Both the position numbers and the translations under genes were made by a program. Positions 22,605 to 34,471 of a DNA stretch of 64,000 nt are shown here, piece after piece. A model generated the notes under the pieces. The model did no database searches. It saw nothing but the letters and a program-made list of their open reading frames with translations, and had not been told where the DNA came from. Position 1 is the first letter of the stretch. Each line of letters starts with the position of its first letter. Origin of the DNA: Orobanche coerulescens. Taxonomy: Eukaryota > Streptophyta > Magnoliopsida > Lamiales > Orobanchaceae. The stretch covers positions 15,620,358-15,684,357 of the forward strand of contig CM065814.1 in assembly GCA_033398695.1 (NCBI GenBank), written 5' to 3'.

Positions 22605-24230
22605 ATGCTTGAAAGGGAAGCGTCGCCTTCTAACCAAGCTACCATAGCTCAAAGTAGCCGCAACAATCTATTAATAACAAACCAGATCTGCTGTACTGCA
22701 GATCCTTCGTCAAGTGGTGAACTAGATGACTCGCCGCCTGTGTCGTGGACCGAATGCAAGTGGCGGTGGGACTACGGCAGGAGAGAGAGACGGCAAGGAT
22801 CCCGGACATGGGATATCGAGGCGACGGTGGTCGCAAGAGGTGGCGAAGATGCAACCACCCAAATTCGACGGTATTTCGAGATTCCCACAGGGACCATTGG
22901 TTGAAGGAACTGGAGAAAATCTTTGCCTAATTAATCGTCTGACAATCAAGAGCCTCTATCGCTCAATATTTTACGATAGGGAAGCATCCGAATGGTGGGA
23001 AGCCATCCGCCTGTAGACCATGATGCCGATTGACAGAGTTTAGATTGATGATGGAAGCTCGATTGCCCTCGCCCCGTGAGGGAAGCTAAAGTTCGGGAGT
23101 TTTTCTCCGCTCGGCCTTTCCGATGTGCCGTATCCTGTGCGATTAAGGCGTTTAACCAAAGAATGGCATTTGTTCGACATTTGGTCAGAACAGATGCAGA
23201 AATGATGATCCATTTCGATATGAGGATGAAACCAGAAATCCAGAGGTACATGTCCGGATTTGAATGTACCACACTCCATCAATACCAGGATAAAGCGTTG
23301 GCATATGAGATCAAGGAAGCAGCCATGGAGAAATTTTCGGAATCCAAGAAACAGAAAGTCTCTGGTACTTTTACAGAGCACAAGAACAGCGGGGCCCGTA
23401 AGGCCCAGTCATCCTTTCACTCTTTCAAGAAACCTACGCACCCAGTTAGGAGCGGAAAGAACTTCAGAGCGACGTCGACTATTACTGATGTTACCAGGAA
23501 ATGCTTTAACTGCGCCCAGACGGGGCACTATCGACGGAATTGCCCCCTTCCTGCCGTGACTTGTTTTGATTGTGGACGAGAGGTACATCGGGCAGTGTTT
23601 TATGAAGAGGCTGCAAAGTCTTTTAGAGCCCGTACACTACAGCCAGTCCAGAAGGAAGCCATTGTCCAACAGACGCAGCAAAGTGTTCAGATGCCTCAGA
23701 ATTTTGGCCGCGGGCGAGGCAGAGGACAATGGGACCGAAAGGGGACATCGAGTGCCGGATCTGCTCCCCCACGTCTGTACGAGATGAGGAGGACAGACGA
23801 TCAGGATGCTGCTGTCGCATCAGGTACTGTCCAGATCCTTTCCCAGCTAGTTAGCGTTTTATTCGATACAGGAGCTACACATTCTTTCATATCTTTGTCT
23901 TGTGTAAATCGTTTGAATATTTCCGGTTTTCATACTTTTGAACCTTATGTTGTTGGTTTACCGAGTGGAGAGAGGATTGTCGGAAATTTAGAAACTAGAA
24001 ATTTCCCTGTATCATTTGGAGGCAGAGAGTGGCTCTCAGATCTGATCGTGATAGAAATGCAAGGAGACGACCTGATACTCGGAGACGATTGGCTTAATCG
24101 ATATGGAGCAATTGTGAACTACCGAAGGAGGAATATCTCTCTGATCGCTGACGATGGTTCGAAATTGTTTGAGGATGGAAACCGGAAGCTCGGAAAATTG
24201 ATCAAGGCGATGAAAGTCACAAATTGTTGA
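22605..24230 (+). pseudogene. gag and protease of chromovirus A
   Basis: Gag starts in a broken frame near 22605. The core reads across a stop and a shift: MQPPKFDG, FYDREASEWWEAIRL, then from 23076 an open frame of 384 codons. In that frame, MSGFECTTLHQYQDKALAYE ends the gag domain; CFNCAQTGHYRRNC (about 23504-23545) is a good CCHC knuckle, and a second one (TCFDCGREVH) is damaged. The protease follows with an intact active site LFDTGATHSFIS at about 23860-23895 and the flap-region IVGNLETRNFPVSF. Stop TGA at 24228-24230 separates it from RT. Confidence 0.88.
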
Positions 24231-24251
24231 AACAGTATTGCATCTGTAATC

Positions 24252-25615
24252 GTGTTACGCAATGAAGAAAGAAGACGAAATTGTGGAACTTTCATCCATT
24301 CTGTTGTGAACGAATTTCCAGATGTATTTCCCGATGAGTTACAGGCTACCTCCACGAAGGGATGTAGAATTTACCATTGGTGGAACCGGAGCTACACCAA
24401 TTTCCAAGGTGCCGTATCGTATGGCACCTACCGAGATGTACGAATCAAGAAGCAAGCGGAGGAGTTCTTGGACAAGGGCTATATTGACCAAGCGTTTCAC
24501 CACGGGAGCGCCGTTCTTTTGTCCGAAAGAAGGATGGATCGCCCATCGTGTATTGACTATCGAGAGCTGAACAAGATGACGATTAAGAACAAGTATCCGT
24601 TGCCACGGATTGATGATCTGTTTGACCAGTTGCAAGGGGCAACAGTATTTTCTAAAATCGATCTGAGATCAGGATATCATCAGCTAAGGATTAAGGAATC
24701 TGATGTTCCGAAATCAGTATTCAGAACTCGCTACGGACATTATGAGTTTATAGTGATGCCGTTTGGTCTCACTAACGCACCTGCTGTATTTATGCAATTG
24801 ATGAACCGTGTGTTCATTGAATTTTTGGACAAATTTGTGGTCGTGTTCATTGATGACATTCTGGTGTATTCTAAGAGCCCGGAAGAACATGCGCAACATT
24901 TGCGGATTATATTGGAACTTTTGAGAAACGAGCAATTGTACGCCAAACCTTCTAAGTGTGAATTCTGGCTAAAGGAAGTAATGTTCCTCGGCCATGTGGT
25001 GTCCGCTAAAGGAGTCCGAGTAGATCCTCAGAAGATCGAAGCAATTATGGATTGGAAGCCTCCAAAGAACGTGAAAGAGGTCCGAAGCTTCTTAGGACTT
25101 GCTGGATACTATCGTCGATTCGTGGAAGGGTTTTCTAAAATCTCCCGCGCAATTACCCGACTCCTGCAGAAAACTCAAAAGTTTGAGTGGAATGAATTGT
25201 GTCAGATTAGCTTTGATGAATTGAAGAAGAGATTTACGACGGCACCGATTCTATCACTTCCGCAGGGAACTGGAGGATTCATAGTTTACAGTGATGCTTC
25301 GAACCAAGGACTTGGGTGCGTATTGATGCATAATGATAAGGTGATCGCTTATGCGTCGCGACATTGAAACCTTATGAAGTGAATTACCCGACACATGATT
25401 TGGAGCTAGCCAGAGTTTTTGCTTTGAAGATCTGGAGGCATTATCTCAGACGGACTCACATCGGATCTTTACGGATTATAAGAGTCTCAAGTACATATTC
25501 GATCGAAAGAGTTGAACATGCGGCAAACAAGATGGTTAGAACCGATTAAGGACTATGACTTGGAGATTTTATATCATCCAGCAAAGCGAATGTAGTGGCC
25601 GATGCACTTAGCCGC
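24252..25615 (+). pseudogene. Reverse transcriptase and RNase H of chromovirus A
   Basis: The frame opens at 24252. The N-terminal part switches frame near 24350 ([20 protein letters not shown] in the other frame) and back. RT proper is intact from about 24540: [48 protein letters not shown], catalytic FIDDILVYS at about 24848. Connection and thumb are present ([16 protein letters not shown]). RNase H begins with the catalytic Asp in [15 protein letters not shown], hits a stop at 25365, and is rearranged after LEL at about 25400. DALSRKL-type bases mark its end near 25600. Confidence 0.88.
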
Positions 25616-25889
25616 AAGCTGTTTCTATTCGAGATCCGGAGACGCCGACCTCCCAACTTAGCCTTCAACGAGAGATGATTCGTGAAGGAATTGAAGTATG
25701 GTTACAAAGAGTCCAAGGACAATCATGCGTGATGGAGATAACTTCATCATTAACCGAAGGAATCAAATCTAAGCAGACAGATGATCCTACGATGATTCGG
25801 TTACGTGATGAAGTGATCAAAGAAAAGGCCCCGATTCATAATTCATGATGATGGGGTTTTGAGATTTCGTAATCGACTCTGCGTTCCCG

Positions 25890-27176
25890 ATGATGATGTT
25901 CAAATGCATAATTATGAAGGAAGCTCATAGTTCGCCCTATTCTATCCACCCGGGCACCAGTAAGATGTATAAGGACTTGAAGCAGAATTTCTGGTGGGGC
26001 AACATGAAGAAAGATGTAGCGGACTATGTTTCGAAATGCTTGACTTGTCAACAGGTTAAGATTGAGCATCAACGGCCTTCCGGAATGTTTAAGCCACTCC
26101 CGATTCCTGAATGGAAGTGGGAGGACATATCGATGGACTTTATCACTAATATGCCGAAAACCAGGACAGGAATGAACATGATTTTGGTGATAGTTGATCG
26201 TTTAACCAAATCAGCTCATTTTCTAGGCATTAAGGATACGTGGGGACCATAGAGGTTGGCACGAGTATTTATTTCGGAGATAGTTCGATTGCATGGTACG
26301 CCGAGGACCATTGTTTCTGATCGAAACGGCCGTTTTGTGTCTCACTTTTGGAAAGCAGTTCATAAGGCCTTGGGGACCGAATTGAACTTCAGTACAGCTT
26401 ATGACCCGCAGACTGACGGACAATATGAGAGAACTATACAAACAGTGGAAGACATGCTAAGGGCCTGTGCCTTAGATTGGTCAAACGATTGGGAAATTCA
26501 TCTACCGTTGATTGAATTTACCTACAACAATAGTTGGCATGCTTCCACTAAGATGGCACCGTTTGAGGCATTATACGGAAGGAGATATAGATCGCCCCTA
26601 TGCTGGGACGATTCGTCAGACTTGATCGGAACAGAACCAGAGTTGATCGTGCAGACTCGAGAGAAGATAGCCTTGATTCGTGAAAGGCTGTTGACCGCCC
26701 AGAGTCGCCAGAAATCCTATGCGGACGTACGCCGTCGCCCATTGGAGTTCAATACTGGAGACCATGTACTTTTGAAGGTTTCTCCTACTCGGGGAATCTT
26801 TTGTTTCGGAAGGAAAGGAAAGCTGAGTCCGAGATATATCAGACCATTTGAGATCCTCGAGAGAGTTGGGGAGTTGGCATATAGATTAGCATTGCCGCCG
26901 TCATTGTGCCATGTTCATAACGTGTTCCACGTATACCAGTTACGGGGGTATATACCAGATCCCAGTCATATCATTGATTTCGGCGAGATCGAAGTCGCGC
27001 AGGATGGGACGTTTGAAGAAAGACCAGTCAAGATACTCGAAAGTCGAGTTAAGCAGCTGAGGATCAAATCAATCGTTTTGGTCAAAGTTCAATGGTCACG
27101 TCACGGAATGGAAGAAGCCACTTGGGAAACGGAAGCTGATATGAAGTCTAGATATCCCGAGTTATTTTCGTCTTGA
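25890..27176 (+). pseudogene. Integrase and chromodomain-like tail of chromovirus A
   Basis: The zinc-binding region includes the second His in YSIHPGTSKMYKDLK and Cys pair CLTCQ. The catalytic triad is kept: D in ISMDFITNMP, D in TIVSDRNGRF, E in GQYERTIQ. An in-frame TAG at 26250 breaks it. From 26256 it is open for 306 codons through ALYGRRYRSPLCW, the GPF-like FEILERVGELAYRLALPPSL and HNVFHVYQLRGYIPDPSH. The end KVQWSRHGMEEATWETEADM is the chromodomain-like tail of chromoviruses, thought to steer integration to heterochromatin. Stop TGA at 27174-27176. Confidence 0.9.
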
Positions 27177-27211
27177 GTTTCGGGACGAAACTCCTTTTTA
27201 GTAGGAGAGTA

Positions 27212-29581
27212 TGTAATATCCGGATTTATTACGGTGTATTTCATCTGTATTCAAACCCTGTATTATTCGGATTGGTGGTTTTGATTATTGGAGTATGATA
27301 TTTCGTGCATTGATATCATTATACATAAGTATAGAAACATGCAAAATTGCTCATGCAACCTCGTGATAGCGCACGCTAAGAATGTATCTTGACGCGCGCT
27401 ATCGGGCTATTATTAGCGCACGCTATGCAGGTAGGAGTAACGTGCGCTAAGGACTCAATTATTGAGCGGGACAGCTAGCACATGCACCAGCCGGGACATG
27501 GGTCCGGATAAGATTCCCGCGGACGAGCCCGGACAATTCTGAAGTCAACCATTATTAGCGCACGCTAAGGAATGCTTAGTAGCGTGCGCTAACTTGTTAA
27601 AATGCAGAATATTATAAATAGGACAACAACTCGTTTTGGCTTACAGTTTACTCGTTCCTTCTGCATACTTGATAGGCCAGAGAGCTGAGATATCCTACTA
27701 CATACTTAGAACACATATTGTTGGTGTTTATATATTGGCTATCACTTGGGAGTAATCATTGAAGAGGAATAGCACCTTGGAGTGGCATACAACCAACCGG
27801 AGTTGGATTCTACCTTACGGTTCAGTGATTTTCATCATATTAAGGTATGTTCAATCTATCTCAAGACTTAGAGTTGGATTCTAACGATTTGGATGATCAT
27901 GTTAACAAGATATGAATTTTCATAGATGAATTATCCAAGTATATCATGTTTGGAATAGTGAGATGAATAACCTTAAGTACCTTGATTATAATCATCATGA
28001 TTCGAATCTTATTACACTGAATATGTGAAGAGAAGCTTCTAGGTAATTCGAATCTAGTAGATGACTTCATAATAATCATGGACTTGACTTTAACAATCAT
28101 TATTGTTGGATAAATCTAAAGGATTGATCATGGAAAGATTTATCTAGTATAGATGGAACGTTTAAACAACTTCAGCATGATAATATTGATTGATATAAGG
28201 TGTTGATATCAACCGTTAAGCTTTTCGAATTGTCGTATGAAGATTTGTAGTCGGAATGGAATATGGTTTTATATTGGTATGCATATCCTTGAATCCGAAG
28301 TTGTCTTTATCCGTAAAATCATTCATATGGGTATGAACATGATAGTCATGGAGGTAACATGAATTATCATGGAAGATTTCATTGTTTTGATCTTGTTAAG
28401 AACAGTTTACTGCTCAGCAGTAAACTGCCATGCATAGATAGTGCACGCTAAGCTATATAGATTAACGCGCGCTATCGAGCACGAGTTAGCATACGCTACG
28501 TTTGGTACGTAAAGTACGCTAGACCATCAGACGAGTCAGTTGACTGATCAGTGAAGTACTGACCATACATAGTTAGCGTACGCTAGACTTTGTTGTTTGC
28601 GTGCGCTATCGGGCAGACTTAACGCACGCTACACAGAGTACTTAGTGTGCGCTAAGCAGTTCGGGCAGATTGCATTTTATGAACTTTTGGCTGTGAATCG
28701 AATTGTTAAACATTCATACGACGTGAGATAAATCATATATCATTTCTTTTGTTAAGGTTTGGTCTCGTTATGTGATTGATTGAGGAGGATGACCTTCGAG
28801 TGTTCATTTTCGTGGAAGTGTTGTTCTTGTCTTCAAATCGAGGAAAGTACTTTATTTGTTTTATGTATTGTTGTTATACATATTATCGTGCATGTATGTC
28901 GTTGTTGTATGTCCACCTCGTGTTGGTCCGACGGGATCATCGGGGGATCTATGCTAGCGTGCGCTAGATCATCGAACGGGTTTTTCCACCACGGGTTGGT
29001 CTGACGGGATCATCGTGGGTTCTAGGCAGTGAACGCTGGATCGACGGAATTACCATGTGTATGTTATGATATCATGTTGTGATTATCAGTTATGTATGTC
29101 ATTTATGAGTTTCTCGTATGAGAAGACTCGTTGGTATTTTTCTTGTCGTTTATGTTATTCGTGTGATATGAATAATACGTTGTGGTACTTGTACTAGCAT
29201 CGTTGTGCTAACCCCTTCGGGGGTGAACATTTTGTTTATGTTCAGGATCCAGAAGAGCGGGAAAACAACTACTGGAGCTGCATGACGACGAGGGTGCAGA
29301 GTGATGTTTCGGCCGGGTTCATTTGTCTGTTGTTTATTGGTTATTTTCAATAAGTACTCGAGTACGAAGTCATTTATGATGGATTTGAATTTGGTGATGT
29401 ATTATTGAGTTCTGTTGAACAATTGTACTATTTTTGTATTTGGTCAGAACTGTTGCGTCGTAATTCGGTTATTTCCATTTGTTAGTACCTTTTAATACCT
29501 GTTCAATTCTTCAGCCTTGTAAATCCTTATGTAAAGGATTTACGGCGCTGTAATATTCCTGAATATATCGGGGGTGTTACA
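27212..29581 (+). repeat. 3' LTR of chromovirus A
   Basis: 2370 bases, TGTAATATCC to GGGTGTTACA, followed by the duplication GGACA. Compared with the 5' LTR it keeps the TATA box and carries a perfect 25-base palindrome at 28403-28427 (12-base arms CAGTTTACTGCT / AGCAGTAAACTG). Palindrome clusters are at 27366-27592 and 28439-28654; the GC block CTAACCCCTTCGGGGGTG is at 29209-29226. Confidence 0.93.
27366..27620 (+). promoter_or_regulatory. Palindrome array and TATA box of the A 3' LTR
   Basis: Copies of TAGCGCACGCTA/TAGCGTGCGCTA at about 27366, 27391, 27414, 27437, 27555 and 27580, then TATAAATA at 27613-27620. A start about 30 bases after the box would place U3 at about 430 bases. The role as promoter is inferred from position; the array-then-TATA order matches elements D, F and C. 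Confidence 0.65.
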
Positions 29582-29586
29582 GGACA

Positions 29587-29693
29587 TAGGCTCGTTTATA
29601 GCTGAACCTCTATAAATCAGTGTGTCGTTTAATTTCCGCACACTTTATTTTTTGCTTCCGCAACACGGCGCATATACTGATCTTGCTCCAACA
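29587..29693 (+). repeat. 3' LTR remnant of Copia F
   Basis: TAGGCTCGTTTATAGCTGAA to CTTGCTCCAACA, matching 19399-19505 with a handful of changes. It is reached directly after the GGACA duplication of chromovirus A. Confidence 0.85.
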
Positions 29694-29698
29694 CTTTA

Positions 29699-30905
29699 AG
29701 AACGTCTTCTCTGTAATTTGCCAGTCAAGACTTATCACCATACTTAAGAGACTTTATTTAATTATCCCAAATCTCTTGAGCATGATAATACTCGAAGAAA
29801 ATCTGGTCTCTGCCACTGAAAGCATCTTCAATGCAGAATGTTAATTGAGCATTGACAATCTCATATTAATATTCACTATGAAGATCTTAACTGACATCGC
29901 ATCTCCTATAATTTCTGTAATCTAGTTACATTCTTGAAATGTTTCTGCATTTGCTTAGAAATTCTTTGCTTCACATATGTTTTTAAGAGCAAGGATGAGG
30001 GTGTGCACAACACTCCATACAAATATGGGGAAACTGGCTTTCAATCAACAAACCTGATCCTCTATACACTGGTGCATTATTAGTAATAACTTGGACGATA
30101 CTCTGGTGTCCAACGAAATCAATGCACTCCTTAAGCAACTTAACAATGAAGAATTTGTCTTTATATTCGCCTTCATAATTAATTGCTTTCAAGAACATAG
30201 GACCACTTTCACATGTAGCCATCACATTAATAATCGGCCTGCTTTGAGAATCCGTCCATCCATCATTGACGAGACTCATGCCTTTATCCTTCCAATGTGT
30301 GCTCTCTCTTTAATAAAAAATGAACTTCTCAATAAGTAGTAACTGGGAGGGACATAACCTGAAAAATGATTGCTACTAGCGGATTTTGTGTACGAACTCA
30401 CATAGTATGGATTCTTTGCTAGATTAAATGCAGCATTACTTGAATAAAACATCCTAGCAATCTCACTATCCAACTCATGCCTAACTTCAAGATTGAATGC
30501 TTTCTCTAAAGGGGACTCACCTCGGATTTTTTTTCCTTTTTCATAAAAAAGGCTCAAATATCGATTGTCTCATTGTAATTTAATCACTGTATGAACAGAT
30601 CTTGATTCTACTTGATGGTGGCAATGAAACCCGTCGAGCTTTTGAATTTTGGACCATTAAATCATAACCATCAGATTCTCTTTTCATTTTCATTAGATCA
30701 GTTGAAGTCACCTTAGAGCACTTTGAAACACCCGTGTTTAGCAATTTTCAGCAAATGTCCCTTAACTCTTGAATAGGATCCAGTAACACACAATTCACAA
30801 TAGCTACAAACAAACTTCACATCCCTCCCTTCCCAGTTTTTTTTCTTACACTGTTACATACTTCCATAGGGGCAGTTTATTTGTTGTTCCTTCATCTTGA
30901 TTGAT
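29699..30905 (-). pseudogene. hAT transposase, N-terminal part (BED finger and DUF659)
   Basis: On the minus strand from 30905: PLWKYVTV, a frameshift, then a BED-type zinc finger (about 30720-30850) FVCSYCELCVTGSYSRVKGH with the downstream H and C. Next is a linker, then the DUF659 catalytic domain at 29983-30300: MSLVNDGWTDSQSRPIINVM, GPMFLKAINYEGEYKDKFFI and VQVITNNAPVYRGSGLLIE, followed by a frameshift to VVHTLILALKNIC. The last readable segment is LSVAETRFSSSIIMLKRFG (about 29780-29830). It breaks off at 29699 against Copia F and continues at 18.47 kb. The BED finger would bind the transposon ends. Confidence 0.85.
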
Positions 30906-31858
30906 TCTACAGTTTAATTAAAAAAACTAATTAGTAATTACATAGGGAATCAAAGCAGGAGGATGAGAAGACATGAAAAATAAAGGCCTGCAAATGAAAT
31001 TATAAGATTCGAAACATAGGTTTGAGAATGAAATCAAAATCTCCTGTGGGTTAACTGCGATTGGAGGTGCGTTGCGATTGAAGTTCGCCGATATTGAAGG
31101 TTGGTTCCATCGCGATTGGAGGTGCGCGACTTAGGATTTTGTCGCCTCTTCTGTGCACGATTGGAAGTTAACAGAGTCTCCTGTTTTTCTTTTTGGAGGT
31201 AGGTATGTCGCGTCTAGGGTCTTAATTATGTTCGTCCCAATTTACAAAAAAAAAAGGGAAGACCACGTCTGAAGACCGCGGCCAAACCAAATCCATCGTT
31301 GTGTCCACATAGCCACATTACCAGGATGCGATCCGACCATGTCGGACATGCACCCGTGCCACATCGGCGATAAGTCCAAGTCCAAAACGAATTGGATTCG
31401 GACACTCTCCCTGTTGGGAAAGTCCGTGCTTCAGAGCTTTTAAGTAATTATTATGAACTTAAAATGTACATTTTTCAGTATTTACGTTGTTGAATGGTGT
31501 AAGGAAAAATTACTTAGCCAATGGCAGCCTAGGTACAATTGAATTCTTGGGTCCGCCGCTGGTCGCATGCGATATGAATATATATGATTAATATATAAGT
31601 GATACGTGATGAATATGAGGTGATATTTATGTTTGGTATTCATTGTCGTTTTAAGATGTATTAGAATATTTTATCTTTTCAAATATACTTCTTTTAATCG
31701 TGTGTAGTTACCAATTAATATAATACATTATAATTTTACATATCTACAATATTACTTTTTCAACAAAAATGATTATAAATTCTTAAAGTTCTATTAAAAC
31801 AAAAGTGGAACTATAGAACATTATTTTTATCAAGTGTTTTGAAATTACAAATCATCTA
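30906..31858. other. Upstream region of the hAT gene, no gene seen
   Basis: No coding region is supported. 31021-31230 has a repeated GCGATTGGAGGTGCG-type phrase, and 31249-31258 is a short A run. GGGTCCGCCGCTG at 31549-31561 resembles the inverse of a hAT-like end (CAGCGGCGGACCC), but I found no partner near 17.2 kb and no 8-base duplication. The rest is AT-rich. Confidence 0.35.
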
Positions 31859-31863
31859 ATTTT

Positions 31864-33439
31864 TGTAGGAAAAAAATCAGTTTTAATTGATTTTTTAATG
31901 GATAAAATATTTGATTTATGTGAATTTAAATAGTCCAGGATTAATCTACATTCGGAGTATATAATTGTAGTATATATAATTTCTTAAAAATAATTTTGAG
32001 CGAGTGAGAAATTAATGAATGAAGTTGGTCATTTGAAATGACATTTTGAAATGAATGGGAATATGAAGAATCACATCCCACATTGGAAATGTAATGAAGG
32101 TTAAGACACTTAATAAAGTGACGAGAGTTGGATAGTGTGCAATATAACTAAGACTATGTACCTAGACTTGGAATTGACTAGACCACACGCGCGCAAATGC
32201 GCGCCCGCCCGTCCGGCCAGCCGGCTCGATCGGGATCGTAGATCGTGGATCGTGGATCTTGGATCTTAGCAATTGGTCTTTGGGATGGTCTTCGGGTGGT
32301 CTTTGGGGTCTTGGGCTTGGGCACGAATATTAATTTTTTGGTGCCAAGCAGACTTGAAATTTAAACGTTTGAACTTCTCTTGTGACTGTGGTTCTGGCGC
32401 TAGGTGTTTGGATTGCTAACGCCAGCGCCCAGAGGATTACTCGGGGATTAATCGGGGATTAACCAGACTAGGCGGATTTATTGTTTATTATTCTTTTAAT
32501 CATTTATATATATATAATATATATATGTAAAATAATTAAAATTAATTAAAATTTAACCATTTAAATAGATATATAATCAATTATATATTAAATTTGAAAT
32601 ATTGATATAGATATAAGGGAGTCCATAATATCTCAGTTTAGGAATTTATAGTATTATTAGAACAAAAAAAAGTATAACCGCCTAGACATCCGCCCAGTCG
32701 CCCACGTAGCTAGGAAACGAAACATTGATATATGTATAAACTAGTCCATAATATCCACAGTATCTTAGATTGCCTTTGTAGGCCCCCCCAGCCAGTCTTA
32801 AGACGATCGATTAATCACCCAAACGTCCAGTACAAGCACCTAGGCCATAATCGGAACGGTAGAGGACCTTCTAGGGATTAATCGGAGGACACTGCTTGTG
32901 ACTGTTGAAATGAAACGGTCAGTTACATACACTGACTGTGTGTATTAAGTGCGTCTTAAAACCTGTCTTAATACAGCAGATTTATGGTCACTAAATCTGT
33001 CTTAATGCTGCAGTTTCCTGTACCTTAATGCCCGGATCTAATACCACATGATGGAGAGGTCTATATATATTAGTGCATAATAGGCTGCATTTCACACCAT
33101 CAGATAATCTCATCATACTCGATATTCTCAACATCATACATACAGTTTTTCTCAGGTCTCGTACATTTCAAGTTCGCCGGAGCTTCTTTTCTGGTGTGCC
33201 ACATAACAAAAGATGTTAGACGTTGTATCTTCGGGGATACGTCTGAAAACGTCAGCACTATAAAGGACGTAATTATCTTGTGGAAAGACATCAATCACCC
33301 CGGCTTATACAAACTTTTCGTGTAATTTTATTTACTATCTCCAGTTATATTTTGTGATAAAATTGTAAGAACAGTAGTACTGTTCAGTATAGTATCTTTT
33401 TTCTATTTTATTGTAATTTTTGGAATCACTGAAACAACA
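31864..33439 (+). repeat. 5' LTR of Copia E
   Basis: Starts TGTAGGAAAAAAATCAG and ends GAAACAACA; matches the 3' LTR in its first about 500 and last about 350 bases. It is 741 bases longer than the 3' LTR, because it carries the segment at 32390-32894 and because the 3' LTR has lost sequence. A GATCGTG-type short repeat is at about 32228-32275; the probable TATA is CTATATATAT near 33061. No CpG palindrome array precedes that box, unlike elements A, C, D and F. A tRNA-iMet site is not seen after the LTR. Confidence 0.8.
32390..32894. mobile_element. Possible small insertion in the 5' LTR of E
   Basis: The stretch is absent from the 3' LTR and is flanked by an 11-base direct repeat CTTGTGACTGT (32379-32389 and 32895-32905), as a target duplication would be. 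It is AT-rich in the middle and carries GATTAATCGG phrases near both ends, but no convincing terminal inverted repeat. The length of the repeat would suit a Mutator-type miniature element. The missing inverted repeats, and a separate deletion in the 3' LTR, keep this tentative. Confidence 0.4.
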
Positions 33440-33462
33440 ATCGCAAGATAATTATTTTGAAG

Positions 33463-33888
33463 ATGTCTATTGCTTTGAATGCTAACTCTTCTGGTCAGAA
33501 GACAATCACTCCTGCTGCTGTTCCAACTGTTTCTGTTCAGGCGGAAAGACCTGAAAAATTCAATGGACTCGATTTCAAGCGTTGGCAATAGAAAATACTT
33601 TTTAACCATACCACCCTCGGTTTAACAAAATTTCTAAAGGATGACCCTCCTGTCATGGCTGATAATGAGACAAATACTGAAAAATGCGCTGCGTTTGATG
33701 CATGGGGGCAAGGTGATTACCTTTGCCGAAATTATGTACTTAACGGGCTTAGTAATGAACCATACACTATGTATAGTGTCCTGAAAACTTCCAAAGAACT
33801 TTGGGATTCATTGGAAAAAAATACAAGGCTGAGGATGCCGGAGCGAAGAAGTTCGTGGTCGGGAGTTTCTGGACTACAAGATGGTTGA
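33463..33888 (+). pseudogene. Copia E gag, first part
   Basis: ATG at 33463 opens a gag with RPEKFNGLDFKRWQ, the usual Copia gag start, then an in-frame TAG. The reading continues LTKFLKDDPP...AFDAWGQGDYLCRNYVLNGL, typical of the UBN2 gag core. It ends inside codons for MVD at the D3 insertion; the duplicated target GTTGA is 33884-33888. It resumes at 37456. Confidence 0.85.
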
Positions 33889-34435
33889 TGTAACACCCCC
33901 AAACCGATTGGGAATATTACAGCGCTGCAGACCCTCTTGGTGAGAATCTACCAGGCTAAATACCGAAAAACACGATAAACCATACATGCCAACACGGCTA
34001 AAGTCGAACCACTAGACCGATTTGGTCTTTTTCCACAACACAACATATCAAACATACATAACTGATTCTCATAACTCGTACCCACGTAGGGGTTGGAACA
34101 CAACAACATCCCCATAAAACGGGAGAACAATACAACAGAGAGACAAACAACAAGACTACCAAATACTCAATGACTGGTCTTCATGTGATTAGTATCGTCG
34201 TCTTCCATCATCCTTCGTACCGATCTTGTGATTCGCTCCCCAGCAACCTGCAAATACCTGCACGCAATACAGACATCCACCCCCCGAATACTCGGGGGTT
34301 AGCAAAACTCCACTGTTTTGCTAGTGCAAGTATAAAATACAAATACAAGGCATACATATCATATTCTGGGAATACAACAACTTGATTAATTTAGAAAGAC
34401 TTCCCGAGATGTTTCATTTAGTTAAAATAGTTCAA

Positions 34436-34471
<36 letters not shown>

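Larger units (their letters stand above)
19969..29581 (+). mobile_element. Chromovirus A (Ty3/Gypsy, Tekay/Del-like), complete with target duplication
   Basis: 9613 bases bounded by LTRs TGTAATATCC...GTGTTACA and by the 5-base duplication GGACA (19964-19968 and 29582-29586). Order: LTR, primer-binding site, gag, protease, RT, RNase H, integrase, chromodomain-like tail, polypurine-like stretch GTAGGAGAGTA at 27201-27211, LTR. The C-terminal KVQWSRHGMEEATWE motif and long LTRs support Tekay/Del. Coding is interrupted by several stops and frameshifts, so the copy is not autonomous despite complete structure. Confidence 0.93.
18476..29693 (+). mobile_element. Copia element F, internally deleted and hosting chromovirus A
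   Basis: Parts seen: 5' LTR 18476-19505, primer-binding site, gag N terminus, then (after removing chromovirus A and one copy of its duplication) the last about 107 bases of a 3' LTR ending CTTGCTCCAACA at 29693. Protease, integrase, RT and RNase H are absent. It sits inside the hAT transposase gene. A clean 5-base target duplication is not visible (AATAA before, CTTTA after), so the exact left edge is uncertain by a few bases. Confidence 0.8.

Noticed and set aside
18471..29698. Five-base target duplication of Copia F
   Set aside because: Bases before (AATAA) and after (CTTTA) do not match; only a weak CTATA/CTTTA similarity exists, so none is claimed.
31549..31561. Possible hAT terminal inverted repeat (CAGCGGCGGACCC in reverse)
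   Set aside because: No matching partner near the other end of the hAT remnants and no 8-base duplication found.
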